NCBI GenBank assembly: GCA_016808115.1
Contig: JAEQBH010002196.1
Span: 1,041,381 to 1,105,380 of the forward strand
From: Tetrastigma voinierianum
Lineage: Eukaryota; Streptophyta; Magnoliopsida; Vitales; Vitaceae
Direction: 5' to 3'
DNA: 64,000 nucleotides
In this document: positions 33,666-46,127 of the stretch, one piece after another
Layout: each line of letters begins with the position of its first letter
Numbering within the stretch: the stretch's first letter is position 1
The notes under the pieces: generated by a model
Database searches by the model: none
Told to the model about the DNA's origin: nothing
The model's input: the letters and a program-made list of their open reading frames with translations, nothing else
Translations under genes and position numbers: made by a program

Positions 33666-34337
33666 ACCACCAAAAAAAAAAGCCTTTCCATGCATTCCAA
33701 AACTTTTACAATATATGCATATTGATAAACAAATGTTAGCACTAGGATCCTATTTTGAAGTCACTGATCCACATATACTTCAGAGTATCAGCAAGAATGG
33801 ATCAAACCCCATGCTTTGACTCAAGTATATGCCTTCAAGACTGAAACAACAGGGCCGGATTCACACGCACACCCACCCACCAAAAATAATAGAGAAAGGA
33901 AAAGAAACTCACACTTCAAAACTGAGGGACGAGAGGAACAATCCTGAGTCTTTGTAAAATGTATTAACCTGTGTATGAGTTTCACTTTCTAAAACAAAAA
34001 TGTATTAACCTGTGTGTATGAGTTTCACTAATTAGTTTCACTTCCAGATTAACTAGTGGTTGATTCTAATTCAAATCATAAAATAATTATAGATGCGCTC
34101 ATAATTCTGGGTGGTACCATATTTCCAACTTTCAAGAATTTATTTCCATTTCCAGCCATGAGGTCCGTTCATTAGAGGTTAAAAAGTTTAAACCTTGTTT
34201 CACATTCCCTAATTTGACCACCAAAGACAGGAATGAGTTATTAAATTTTCAACCACGAAACTTGCTTAAGAAATCAACCAAAAGAGCAAATGAAGATGCA
34301 AGCCACTAAAATAGTAACGGGATGATATGATTCTTAC

Positions 34338-34988
34338 CTCTGGCTATTCGGTTGCCAGCATCTGCATTAGGAAGTCGGGCATCTCGATTTTCATCTTCAA
34401 TCTTAACTTGGTTTGATGAGGATGCTTCATCTTTACCCTGAAAGCCTTCCTCATTCAAAGACTCAGAAGTGTCAATGACAGTTACAGATTCATTCTTAGT
34501 GAATTATTGGCTTTCAGATGTCCATCACAACTCAAATGAGTTTGGAGGTTTGACAGAACATGCGTAACTGTTATTGTTCTCTGCATACTTAGACTCCGGA
34601 TGCTCACAATTCGATAAGATTTCTTGGAAATCATTCCCAGAAAATGAAACAGAGTTGAAACAATCTGAACCCTCTCTGCTATTAGACCCATATGGGAGCT
34701 GTGACATCATTTCTGCTGGAGCAGTGCAACCATCTGGAAGACTAGCTTCATATGAGATAATGACAGATTCTGAGCTGCTACTGTAGACACTATCTGGTGG
34801 GGATATCCAGCCTTTATCTTGCAAGGACAATCCAGCTACACCAAGCAAATCCTCAAGGAGTTTTTATCAGATCTGGAGAAGATCTCTCTCTCCTTGTTAC
34901 TGGATTGAGAGGCATCACTTGCTAGGGTTGTCCTAGACAATTTAATTTCTTGGGAGGACCTTGCTTCTTGGCTTTCTCCTAGTCATTC
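34338..34988 (-). pseudogene. SMG1: SMG1 Ser-rich exon before FATC, frameshifted
   Basis: The donor is intact (GTAAG, 34336-34337). The frame gives GLSLQDKGWISPPDSVYSSS, SESVIISYEASLPDG and, after a disturbed stretch at 34500-34550 (HLKANNS in another frame, two stops in the main frame), NQVKIEDENRDARLPNADAG. At its 5' end another change separates SQEIKLSRTTLASDASQS from GVAGLSLQDKGW (near 34850). Confidence 0.8.
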
Positions 34989-35059
34989 AAGTGCCTATTA
35001 AGAAAAAAGAAAATATAAATCAATAATCTCACATTCTCAAAAATAAAGACTGCAACTAT

Positions 35060-36553
35060 ATAATCTGCATGACTGGCCTTGCAAGCTCAAGTACTTCCTT
35101 GAAGGATTCCCAGCATGTAGACTTGCGGTTAAGGTACCAGCCCTGGTGCATGGAATAGAGTCCCTTCACAGAGACTGTAAGTGATGGTACCGAGGGCTTA
35201 AAGGTCTGACAAGACTCTCTAATCCTTAAGCAATAGGACTGGTAAATGGCTTGACCATGAATGGGGGATATTTCCGGCTTGGTCTCTCTTTCTCGAGCCA
35301 TAGCATCAGTCATAGCTACCATCCGCAAAAGACAAAGCCGATTCTTGGAAGAAGGACCATGCGCCTGAAGTGAAACAAGCAAAATATGGATTGATGACCC
35401 AAAAGTAGACCCTAAATCACCTAGTTTCTAAAAGAAAATTCAATTTGATGAAAAGTACAGGTGAGTCACTAAAAATATATATACAATTAGCTAACTTTAA
35501 AAATAATGCAAACAAACAAATTCGACAATATGAGTGAAAGGAAAGGGAACCTTTGAAAGATCTTCCATTAGAGAATGGTGTACTGCAGCAGCCTCCTTTC
35601 CCAAACTATGAACATCATGGAGACCTTCAGTAATTACCAGAACCTACAGAGAAGAAGTATAGGGACATTAACCACAAATAAAAAGACAAAGAGGTGTTCA
35701 GATTTCCTCAAACTACATTTCTTGGTACCCAGTTGAAGCTCAGATAGAGAGAAGGGAAAAATTGGAAGAATGAAAGAGACCAAGGCTTCAAAAGGAAAAA
35801 ATCAACAGTCTTTCATTTTTTATGCCTTGAAAGTTGTCGTTGAATATTTATGTGCACATACATATTTAAGGATATATTTTACACCAAAGGCTTGTAATAC
35901 TTGTGTGTGTGTGTGTGTAATAAAAGCCTAACCAAATAAAAGCTCCTATAGCCCCCTGCTGGTGAAGCAACGATGGAAACTCTGCCGTCAGGGTTGAGTA
36001 TCCTCTTTGGCTCAGTAGGTTACAGACTATAATTAGTTATTAGATGGTAGAGTATTTAAAATTTTACACTTTCAGTAAATTTACAAAAATAATCTATTTG
36101 TAACTCATTCAGCATACAACAAAATTCACTCCTTTTCTCCATACCTCTTCCAGCATGGAACCACATTCAGAAGTCAAAGCAGTATGACCCCTCGTAACAC
36201 GACTAAAAGCAGACAGTGCAACACTGGCTTCATAGGCACAATCCCTCATTGCAAGAACAGTGCTTTGTAAATCACCTGCAGAAGACAAATCAACATCTCA
36301 TCTTGCAGCAATAGGCATACTAAGATATATCAAGAATGATATCTAATATTCATGTTTGCATGTCTGCATCTACAAATCACATATAAATTACATATAAGGA
36401 TGCAGTCATGAATATAAATAAAGCAAGGTGACAGAACCTGATGCTGATTTTGTGAACACAGGCTTAAATGCAGAGTTCATTAGTTGCCGTGTACAGGCTA
36501 GTCGAAGCAGCTTCCAGACTGCTTTGTGCGAGTTTCCATTCTTGCTCGGCACC
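35060..36553 (-). pseudogene. SMG1: SMG1 post-kinase exons 9-12
   Basis: Four short exons are readable. 36437-36553: GTEQEWKLAQSSLEAAS. 36145-36276: DLQSTVLAMRDCAYEASVAL. 35551-35643: VLVITEGLHDVHSLGKEAAA. 35060-35366: MTDAMARERETKPEISPIHG and QAIYQSYCLRIRESCQTFKP. The first three are clean or nearly so. The last loses frame after KGLYSM. A (TG)n microsatellite sits in the intron at about 35901-35918. Confidence 0.8.
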
Positions 36554-36689
36554 TAATACAATAAACATAAACCATACATCCAGCACCCTTTAAGATATAA
36601 TAATCAATAACAAAAGTTCAGCCATGCCTAAGTCATTAGACACTGATTAACATTACTCACACGCAAGAATGATAAGCAACATCTAATCT

Positions 36690-39475
36690 TGTTAGTGCAT
36701 TGAAGTAAGCTTGCTGCCATGTCCTGCCATCACCACCTGGAATCCGGTAGATGCCATCTCTTGATGCTTCAAACTCCAGTACTGATATGCAAATTTTGAT
36801 TATATCTGATGCCTTTTCGAACTTCCATAATAATTGTCTTGCCTTATGGTGATCATTGAATTCAGGAGAATTCCGGAACTCTTAGTTGATGTTTCCAGTT
36901 GCACTGGAATTTGGTCCGCCGCCCAGGCCATCATAGCTCTCTCAAGCTGTCCTTCTGCTGTTATGGAATTTCTTTCAGAGGCTTGGGAATTCACGACCTA
37001 GCTAGTTTGACACAGCAGATTGCATACTTTCCATTAATTTGGGTCTGCTTAGGTTCAGGATAATGGGATACAAGTTATCGTTATTTGCAATAAACTTCTG
37101 CCATATGACCCTGTTATTATGTGCTGGGGTCAACGAAACATCATGCATCCACTCCATCTGAACAATCTCAAGGCTAGTCTTGAGAACAGCCTCCCGAAGC
37201 TCATTCACCTGACTTTTCATACGAGAAGCTGCTGATCTTGCTGCTCTGGCAGTTTCATGCGCATTGCAGTATTCCTCAAGCATGAGTTGCACTTTTTTCA
37301 CAGCCCCAAGATCTTTTTTCCCTTGATCAAGACCAAGTTCCTTTGTTGCCTCTGTCAATTGCCTCAAATGCTCCTTTTCTTTATCTAACCAAGCCAACAG
37401 AATATGAGCTACACGCCCTTTAAGGTACTGCACGATATGTTCTTGAAGTTGGATTTCAAGTTTTTTCTTGACAACATTAAAGAGCTGGTCGAATCCTAAA
37501 CTTTGATCTACTGATAAAGCTACATCGTGTATGCATGAATCAAGAAAAGAATCCATAACACCAATTTCCCATACAAAGAAAGCGTGGCTGTTCAGCAAGC
37601 TGTCAAACTTCCAGATAAATTCAGACATTGGACTTGCAGAACTCATCAAATCTGCATGATTAGGAAGTGCCTTTGAGTAGAAAGCAACAGAACCACCAAG
37701 TGAAGATAATGCATTATCAATTGATTCTAACTCAGAGAAGGGCTTAACTAGTTTTGCCAATAGACCTTTGCCACCTCTACTTTGGGGCTCCCTCTCCTCA
37801 TCATCAATAATTAGTGATTGAAAAAGACGTTTTGAAGAAACCAAGGCATTTTAATAACAGCTTCATATTAATCAGAAGTCCTCTTGTCTTCCTGATTCCA
37901 TGTTTACGATGGAGTTGGTCAGCTGTACCTACAGCTTCTTCCTGGGAAACAAGCTCGTCTGCTTCTTCCCAAGAAAGATGTTCCCCTACCCTTCAAAGCA
38001 GCCTCTTTAGAAACAATTGTTGCTCTGTATTTAACCTTCAGAAAGTAATTCTGCTCCAGTTCCACCAAAGAAGCCCTCTCAATCTCAACCTCAACAAGCT
38101 GTTCCAGTGCCATATCAATAGAACCCTGGATTTGTGAGAGGGATCCAAATGCATCCATTACTTCTGAGTTAAATGAAACAATGGATTTTAAATGAATATG
38201 GTAAAATATTTCTGCATCATTTTCACAACCAAGCTCTTACAGGAAAGTAAGCTTGTTTGAAAAATGGCCCGATTCTTTTCGGCATGATATCTTGGATTCG
38301 CCTTATCTGTATGCGAACAGTAGGGAAATCTCAAGTGATGACTTGCTGCAGATTCATTTAGCAAATCCTGTTATAAATGCACTTCTCTACTTGCTCTTCA
38401 AATTTGCATAAAATAGTTCCAAAATCAGACTGCAACCTGTTATCTGCACAGCTTCTTTCAGCCAAATGTCTAGAAGCATCAAGAACTTTCTATGCTGAAC
38501 TTCATCGTACAGAGAGCTTAAAGCTATACTCGAAATAGATAACACCTTGTCCTTCTTCTCTTCAAGTGCTCCTGTTAATTTGGCCTCTTTTGTACCATCA
38601 TGTTTAAATTGTCCTAATTGCACATAAGCGATAGTATCTTCTTTCCTTGCAAGACCAGCTGACTGCATGTATTTCATGAAGGCAGATAGAAGACGATCCT
38701 TAGCTTTTGATTCAGTCTCCAAACCAATGGACTTTACCAGTTCAGCACACTCTTCTTCAACTTTCTCGATCTCTACAGCATACTTCTCCACCTCAAGACA
38801 AAGGTCATCATGAATCCATGATTGCATTTAATAGAATCAAGATCATCCCCATTTACCTTCGCAACAAGTTCAGCAGCCTGTCTTATAGTAATGGAGAGGA
38901 TATCAGAAGAAAGGGTACCTGAAGACAGTTGCAGAACCTGTGCCCAGCCATGTAGTGGGCTGGCTGTGAGATAATTTAATGGTAGGATTCTTTGCAAAGC
39001 CAAAGAATATGCTTGGAGGGCTGTCACAGCACAAGAGAGTCCATGATCCAATTCAGCTATGAGCTGAGAAACCTCCCTATCTATATCATGGCATTGTGCT
39101 TGAGTGGGCTCAGGAACAATGGTCAATGGAACCCCTGCCACTAATACAGCAGATGTAAGAGATAAAGCATCTTGCACACTACTTAGGTTCATGCATGCTT
39201 TGACTTCCGGTATCAAACTGCTTAAATGAGGCATCAAGTCTTCCATGTTGCTCCATCCAAGTTGTTGCTTCTTGAGCCTTCTCAGCCACCACGGCACTTT
39301 GTAGCAAACTCCCATGCCTGTATTTCAAATGATGCAGTTTTCAGATTACAAGTTTACTTCAGCAACAATTGACTTTGCAGATGTCTCATGCAAACTAAGG
39401 TTTGATCTCTCTTGGTCAGCATGATAAAAAAGAGCAGAAACAAGCTCGTACTTGTTCAGAATGTCTGAGAACCTC
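36690..39475 (-). pseudogene. SMG1: SMG1 large post-kinase exon
   Basis: A single long exon encodes the helical insertion that plant SMG1 carries between kinase and FATC. Clean blocks: 38820-39250 (SLTSAVLVAGVPLTIVPEPT, LDHGLSCAVTALQAYSLALQ), 38500-38815 (VEKYAVEIEKVEEECAELV), 37919-38158 (VEIERASLVELEQNYFLKV) and 37002-37844 (280 codons: GGKGLLAKLVKPFSELESI to SRPKLMESMQSAVS). Between them the frame changes near 38820, 38490, 38040, 37860 and 36990. After 36990 the continuation (SITAEGQLERAM...) is again shifted. Residue content stays close to the family. Confidence 0.82.
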
Positions 39476-41249
39476 TGTTACATAAATTATGATGTTAAAA
39501 TGAGTTCTAATTCAAAACAAACTCAAAAGGCAGAAGTAGTGAAAAAGAAAAAGAAACGGTTTTTTCCTACCTCAGAGCAATTCAACAGCTGGTAGAGTAG
39601 CTAACAAAGATCATGATGTTCCTGAACAAAATGGGAAACAATCAAGCCTCCTTACACATACCCATATGGCTTCCTTGTCATGTATTCAAGAATGCTAAGA
39701 TGCTCTTTGAAACAAGGGTTTAACATGAACTTAGAGTTGAAAATTCACTAGATCTTAAATCCATAGAATTGAAATTCCATTGAATTAAAAATCTTTGTCA
39801 CCAAGGAAAAGCAGGGAACTTACTTGACCAATTGGTGACAGGTTATTCTGCAGTCAGCTGAAACCATTTACTTGATTATCTAAGTTATCCACGGTAATTA
39901 ACTTCGTTATGGGTATAACATGAAGGCCTTTCCATATGACCTAGTTAATTAAAGCAAGATTATTTAAAGCAGATGTCCATCAATACAACTGGTAATGCAG
40001 TAATTTCCTTTTTCAACATCATTAGAAATTTCAAATGTAAACTCTTTCATCGAAAAGAAATGACAAAAGGAGAGCAAACAGAATCAACACTTGGGTTAGT
40101 TGGATTAAAAATAGGTAGTATCAAAATTTCCTATCTGTATGGGGGAGATTAATTTTCCATTAATTCTTTCTAACGTGAAACCAAGATGTTACTCATGGAA
40201 CCCAACAAATGGTGAATGCCATCCATATTTTCCCTGACACCAACATGGTAATTTCTTTCACCTAATCCACTATCGTGTTAGGTATTAGAATTTAATGTGT
40301 CCTCACAGTCTTGGACAAAAATAAAAATAACATCAAGCCCAGCCAATAAATATCAGACATTTTCATTTCAGAACTAGTTCTCTCATGTTTCAAAGACAGA
40401 GCTGGGCCAAAACATAAGTTTAATGGGATCTAATTCTACACGTGAGATGGATAAAAGTCTGACAATTCTCTCCCCAGGTATAAAAAGGTAATACAATGGC
40501 TGAAGCTAACCCTGGTGATGGCAGTAGAGGTACAAATAACATCAATTGTTCTGATGAGACAATAGTTGTAGGGGTTAGAATAATTATGGAGGAGGTGGGA
40601 TGCTGATAGCCTCAGGACAGCTGCACTTAAATGGTAATGTGCTATGGTTGTGTCTATATTAATCCCTCATAATCAAGATATATAAAATGTCATGTGAGCA
40701 TCCAAATCCACAGCTCAATTCATTGTAGGATTTTAAAAGAATCATTTTTCAAAACAATTAATTAATCAAAAAGAAGGGATGTGAACTAGGGTCGGTGGAC
40801 AGGAGATAAATCCTTTCCACCTGTAGATCTTTGTCGAAATACAGTCAAACGAAAATTGTTATGTGCTTTGTTTTTCCTTTATTTATCTCTTTTTGTTTTG
40901 CAATAGGCAAAGTATTGAAACTTTAACCTAAATTAACTTGATAGGTACGTTGTTGGTCCATTACCCTATCAACTTATGGTTTTGCTTCAAATGGTTTAAC
41001 AAGGTATTACAACCTTGGTTCACAAGAAATCATGAGCTTGGACATCAATAATGTTATTTTCCATTTTTAATTAGATCAAGAATTACGAGTTCAGAGAATA
41101 TAGCCTCTGGATGGGGTATTAGGGCTTTAGCCAAACAAACAATATACATTGCTAGTCTATTAGCTAATAGTTTTGAGTTGTTGGATCAAATCAGTAACTT
41201 CCAAACAGGCATAACCAAACATAAAGGGGTGGGAAGAAAGAGTGCAACT

Positions 41250-41645
41250 CAAGTGTAAGACTAGGTGATGGGAGCAACCCAAAACTAAAGCCTCAAGTGC
41301 TCCAGGGCTTAAAACTTAGGAATGAGAATAAAAATATGTGCTTAAAGGAAAGATATAAGCCTTCTAGGATAAAGAGATAAGAGAATTAAAACCTTTAAAA
41401 ATATAGATAAAGAAAAAGAGAAAAACCTCAGAATCTCATTAAACGCTTCCAGGAGTCTCAACAAAAATTAAAAAATTAAAAAATCAAAAAAATTAAAATC
41501 AATGGAGACTCACCATTGAAAACTGCTAGTGTTAGTAAGAGTAATATTGAATACAGTCCATATTGATAAGGAATATAATGACATGATAAAGACAACAAAA
41601 GGTTAAGGGTTAAAGTAACTAAAAAGGAGTATTTTCTAATTTATT
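41250..41645. repeat. dispersed repeat R3, copy 3
   Basis: It shares AATCAATGGAGACTCACCAT and the AAGGAAAGATATAAG-type leader with the other two R3 copies, plus an AAAATTAAAAAATC-rich insertion. It lies in the SMG1 intron just downstream of the kinase C-lobe exon. Confidence 0.5.
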
Positions 41646-41718
41646 ATGCCAAAAGATAACAGATAGATTACATTCCCATAAATGAAGACATATATTAGAA
41701 TTTAAGATGAATAAGTAC

Positions 41719-42167
41719 CTGTAAAGGAACCCAGGATTTCTTGCACTCGAGATGCAAATAAACTTAAACTAACGTAAAGCTCCATTCCCTTTCTTTCTTC
41801 ACCACCAATTGCTGCATCATCATGAAAATCTCCCCTTGTCCATTCTACAAGTGGATCCCAAACAAATACCTCTAATAACATTAAGAGTATATCTTTATTC
41901 TTCCTTAGAACACTAACAACTGCTTCACAGTTTGCTCTGAAGGTGCCCTCAATTCCAGTCAGCCCTAAAGCTGCTTCAATCATCTGGGTAAGACGGAAGG
42001 GAACAATCTCTGGGATCTTTAACCTTTGTCCTTTATCGAAGCACACGTTGTAATCAATATGTACGATATCCCCAGTAAAGAAATCCATAAGAATGTTATC
42101 CAAATGTCTATCACCCAGGCCCAGAATGTGGCCAACCATACTCATGGCTGCTACACTTCCAGAGTAC
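41719..42167 (-). pseudogene. SMG1: SMG1 kinase C-lobe exon
   Basis: It reads YSGSVAAMSMVGHILGLGDR, with catalytic loop GDRHLDN, the metal-binding HIDYN (DFG equivalent), GQRLKIPEIVPFRLTQ, and WDPLVEWTRGDFHDD. All catalytic-loop residues are present. One extra base near 41738 puts the last codons (EIL-GSFTG instead of EI.VPLQ) out of frame just before the intact donor. Confidence 0.88.
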
Positions 42168-42769
42168 CTACAAGTGGAGAGAACATATATCTAGTATAAA
42201 GAACCAAACATTTTCCAATTTCTCAACTAACACGGTCATAAGATCATATCAGCAGTCATAATTATACCATATTTGTTAAGAATGGATCTGACACCAATAG
42301 AGACTAACTATTTATCATGTGATATAATATCAACATCAAATCATTTGATCAAAACATTCTCTCATTCTAAAAGTGGTGTATAGTTCAAGATTCTACATCA
42401 TCAAAGTGACATTTCTGACTAAGGTGTATCCCCGACCTTTGTGTTGAGACAAAATGATGGATGTTATTGTCATCCATCATCATTCAGACAATTTCAAACA
42501 GTTTATCTTTGACATGTTATAAATTTACACAGTATGTTCAAGGCATTTATTCGAACTATTAAAACATGGACAATGGCATAAGACCATAAATGTGCACTCT
42601 CACCCCAGCTACCCAGATGCGAACCTGGCCTGGGATCGAATTGATAGACAAAGTTTGAGTGCACAAGATTCCTGTTAAGTACTCTATTTGGGCATAAGAA
42701 AATACAATCCATACTAACACAATTTCTGTTAAATCAGTATCCAGCTCTTTGAATCAAGTCTTTCTCTTC

Positions 42770-43721
42770 ACTTCTGCATGTGGCCAGTCTCTTCGTGAAA
42801 TTACTCTTATACCTTTCTCTTTCAATTGCTGGTATAATTTTACTGCATGAACATGTCCCTTGGCCGGGAACAGGTGGAGGAACTGAATTTTTGTATTACC
42901 AGCACCTAAAAGAGAGAGATGTGCCAACTAGGCACACGATTCTGCCAAGACTTAAGATGCTTTATAAATACACTGACCATTTGTCCACACTGGATAGAAT
43001 AGCCCGACCACTAAGTGGTGTCACAGAATAATAGCGAATGACAAGAGAATGACTGCGAGTTTCAGGAGATGAACGCAGAAAACCATTAAATGCTTGCAGT
43101 AGCTGCATGATTCTAGCATCCAAGACGCGAATCTTCTCGCCCTTTCAAGAGATACATTAATACTTCTGACCATCTAGGCTATTGATATAACAATCTTTTT
43201 AGGCTTTGTTTTGGTGGATAAGATAGCCACCTGCTCAGAGAAAGAAGCAATTGTGACAATTCCCTGGAGTGTAGCAGTGAGGCCTCGATCAGATTCAGAT
43301 ACCATGATTTGCTTCTCCAGACCAGGCATTGGAACGTCAGAAGATGATAGCAGAGCCAGCCGTGGTGCAACTTCTCCCAAAGAAATGGATGACTTCCTTT
43401 GGTAAGATGACAAGGATGCAGCTATATTATCAAATGGTCGCCACACATCTCCGAGTGCAGCACTAGATGCAGGAGGAGTTTTAAAATCAAGATGAAAACA
43501 GTTTGAGTTGTTCCATGTGCTCCTCGTTGGACATATCTCATGAGGGGTTTCAGGTTTCCGAGAAGTTGAAGCAAGACGTCGTTCCAAGGCCACAACAACT
43601 GGAGCCATCATGGCAGAGTATTTTGCAGCATTTATCTTGTTCTTCTCACCCTGGCTAAGAGTGACATTTTCTGCAATTCGTGCAGCTTCCTCTTTCAGCA
43701 AATTTATGCGCCTCATCACAT
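42770..43721 (-). pseudogene. SMG1: SMG1 exon covering FAT end and kinase N-lobe
   Basis: The first part (43184-43721) is open: MRRINLLKEEAARIAENVTL, AAKYSAMMAPVVVALERRLA, LEKQIMVSESDRGLTATLQG and AILSTKTKPKKIVI, the start of the kinase domain. From there to 42770 the N-lobe is scrambled. DGQKY, KGRED, ARIMQLLQAFNGF, YYSVTPLSGR, NSVPPPVPG and DWPH are each recognisable but lie in different frames with stops. This is the worst damage in the gene and would abolish the ATP-binding lobe. Confidence 0.8.
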
Positions 43722-45135
43722 CTGGAAGAAAGTAAGCCGAGGAAGCTCATATGGTAATACAGAGAAGAATAAATTGTAAAAAGGAGAAAAGGAGTGTCAA
43801 GCCCGCAATCTTGTACGCTAGTACCCATTTAAAAGTGATCAGCTATCTCATTGTTATTTAAGGATACACTTTGTAACAAATAAACTCTTGACTTATCAAT
43901 CATGGTGTTGAGCACACCAACATATCTTCGGTGAAAAAATTTGGATTCAAGTACAGATGCAGCATTTAATTCCCCTCTTCTCTTTTTTTCTTCTTCCTAC
44001 CCCCTCTTTTTAAATGTTTGCAAATTTGAGGTTGTTACATATAGATGCTGACAACTATGCTGATTTATTTACAGGACCATATAGAGAATTGAAATTTGTA
44101 TAATTTTTAAATATAAGTGAGATGTCATAGAAACATCTTTGAATGAAAATGTGAGCAGAACAACAGAAAGCCTCATTTAAGGGGAGCAAAGGCTACCTGG
44201 TGAAGATCTTGAAGTGTGCTGACCTTGGCTCTCCAAGAACAGATTACATTTTCTAGTTCATTGATCATGAAGCTGAACATCCTGGAATTAGTCATTAGGT
44301 AGAGCTTACTCTGCACATAACAAAAATCTTCCATTAACTTCATATACTCTGAAGAAACTTTTTTGGTTGTACCTCATGAAAGGTAATAATAAGAAGCATA
44401 GGCAAAGTAGATCAAAATCTAAACCATGAATTAAGACGCAACCTAATAACAAGGTATTTTTTTGTAATTGGGACATGTTTTGTTCGACACCATAGAACCA
44501 TACTCTTAACTTTTATTTGGAGAATATCCAACAAAGCTTCCATTAAATGAATAATCGATCCAGATCCTAAAAACAATACAAAGAGCAAAAAATAAAGTAG
44601 GCACAAGAAAGAAATGATTATACTTGAAACATAATGGTCTACATGGGAGACTACCAGGACTATTCAAACAGATAGAAAGAAATGATTTCAAACGAGACTA
44701 CTGCTCCTTTCCTAAAGCTCTTCAACATCCTTTTACTCAATCTTTCTTTCTTCTCTAACTTTCACCTCCTTTTCATGTTATGATTGAATCCAGGCCAAAC
44801 CCACTCTCTAATAGGAATAACTCACATTTCCTTTGGTAGGAACTTAAACCCTAGGGCTGAGAACTCAGACAAACAATCTGTACCTTCTTTAATAAAAAAA
44901 ATATTAGGCTCTAAGCTACCAAATTTACCTAAAAGCTTAAGGTCTTAGGACGAGTGTACTTTACCAAGATTCATACCCATTCTCAGGTGTGGCTACATCT
45001 GCACATGAAAAGACAAATCGTAGCAGGTACAAATAAATGGGAGCAGTAGCAGTAAGAGCGACTTTAACTCGAAACCTCCAGCTTTAATACCATGATAAGA
45101 TAGTGACTTCCCTTGAGTTCAAGATAATAGAATTT

Positions 45136-45440
45136 TTCCTTTTTTTTTTTTTTTATGATGATAAGACAAAGAGTATGTATTCAAAGGACGGACCAGAAAG
45201 GGGACACCTATGCAAGCAAAAGTCAATATACAGTAAGCACCCTATCAAAAGTGCCAAACCCAATACAACAAGAGACCTAACAAGCCAACCTAACCACAGA
45301 ACACCAAGAGGATTTAATGAAAGCCTCCTTAAACTAGCCTCAGAGCTCTTGTTCATTGAAAATTCTTTTGTTGATGAAAACATCCTTAAAGATATTAGAA
45401 TTTGGGCTCATAATGTCTACCAGGCTTTCTGATTTTTTTT
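45136..45440 (-). mobile_element. L1 LINE tail, third copy
   Basis: It starts with an 18-base T-run then ATGATGATAAGACAAAGAGT, the reverse complement of an L1 3' end. The body has the same character as the 6836 copy (CGGACCAGAAAGGGGACACC). AATGTCTACCAGGCT occurs at 45412 and again at 45447, with a weaker third copy at 45502, so the 5' side has local duplications. Confidence 0.55.
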
Positions 45441-46071
45441 TTTGTTAATGTCTACCAGGCTAACAAACTTATTGGAAAATTTTTTAAATATAAGAAAAAA
45501 AAATGTTTACCAGGCTAACAATAAGCACCCTTAAATGCCAAAACAAGGGGCATGAACCCTGTATAGCAAAGTAAACAAAGCAAAAACCTTAAAAGAAAAA
45601 ACTCAGGAAACAAAATAAAGGTTGAAACGGTGTGATTCATTCCATGAAAGAACTTCATCAAGGCAACTTTCCAAAATGATCTTGAAAGCCAAAAGTGTGA
45701 TAATCAGCCTTAGATTGCATTTATGATTTCCCTGAAAATGGCCATGTGCCATAACAAAGCAACATAGACATGTTTTGCATCTTGGAAATATAAAATCTAT
45801 TTTATTATACAAGATGTGACTGGCTCATTGGCAACTCCTGCCAATTCCTCAAAAGAACAAGTCTCAAAAAATGTTTCTCGTTGTCATGCACTTGAGGTGC
45901 AAATTCACCAACTCCTAGTATGGACTGCCAAATTCTAGTGAGTGAATGGCACATTCAGACTGTCACAACAAAACTAAAATAAACCTGCTCCAACATCACC
46001 AGGAAAAGCATGGTCAACTGTTCTAGGACCCCTCATGCTATATGAACTCATAATTATCCCCAAATTAAACA

Positions 46072-46127
46072 TGTTGTTTCTCATCTACATATATATATAT
46101 ATATATATATATAGATGAGAAACAACA
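46072..46127. repeat. perfect palindrome with AT core
   Basis: Arms TGTTGTTTCTCATCTA (46072-46087) and TAGATGAGAAACAACA (46112-46127) are exact reverse complements. The 24-base centre is almost all AT dinucleotide and also self-complementary, so about 27 base pairs of hairpin could form. Confidence 0.9.

Noticed and set aside
33538..33819. 93-codon plus-strand frame in the SMG1 intron
   Set aside because: It overlaps the SINE-like block and its A-run; not a gene.
42780..43031. 83-codon plus-strand frame with a hydrophobic start
   Set aside because: It is the complement of the damaged SMG1 kinase N-lobe; the apparent signal peptide is coincidental.
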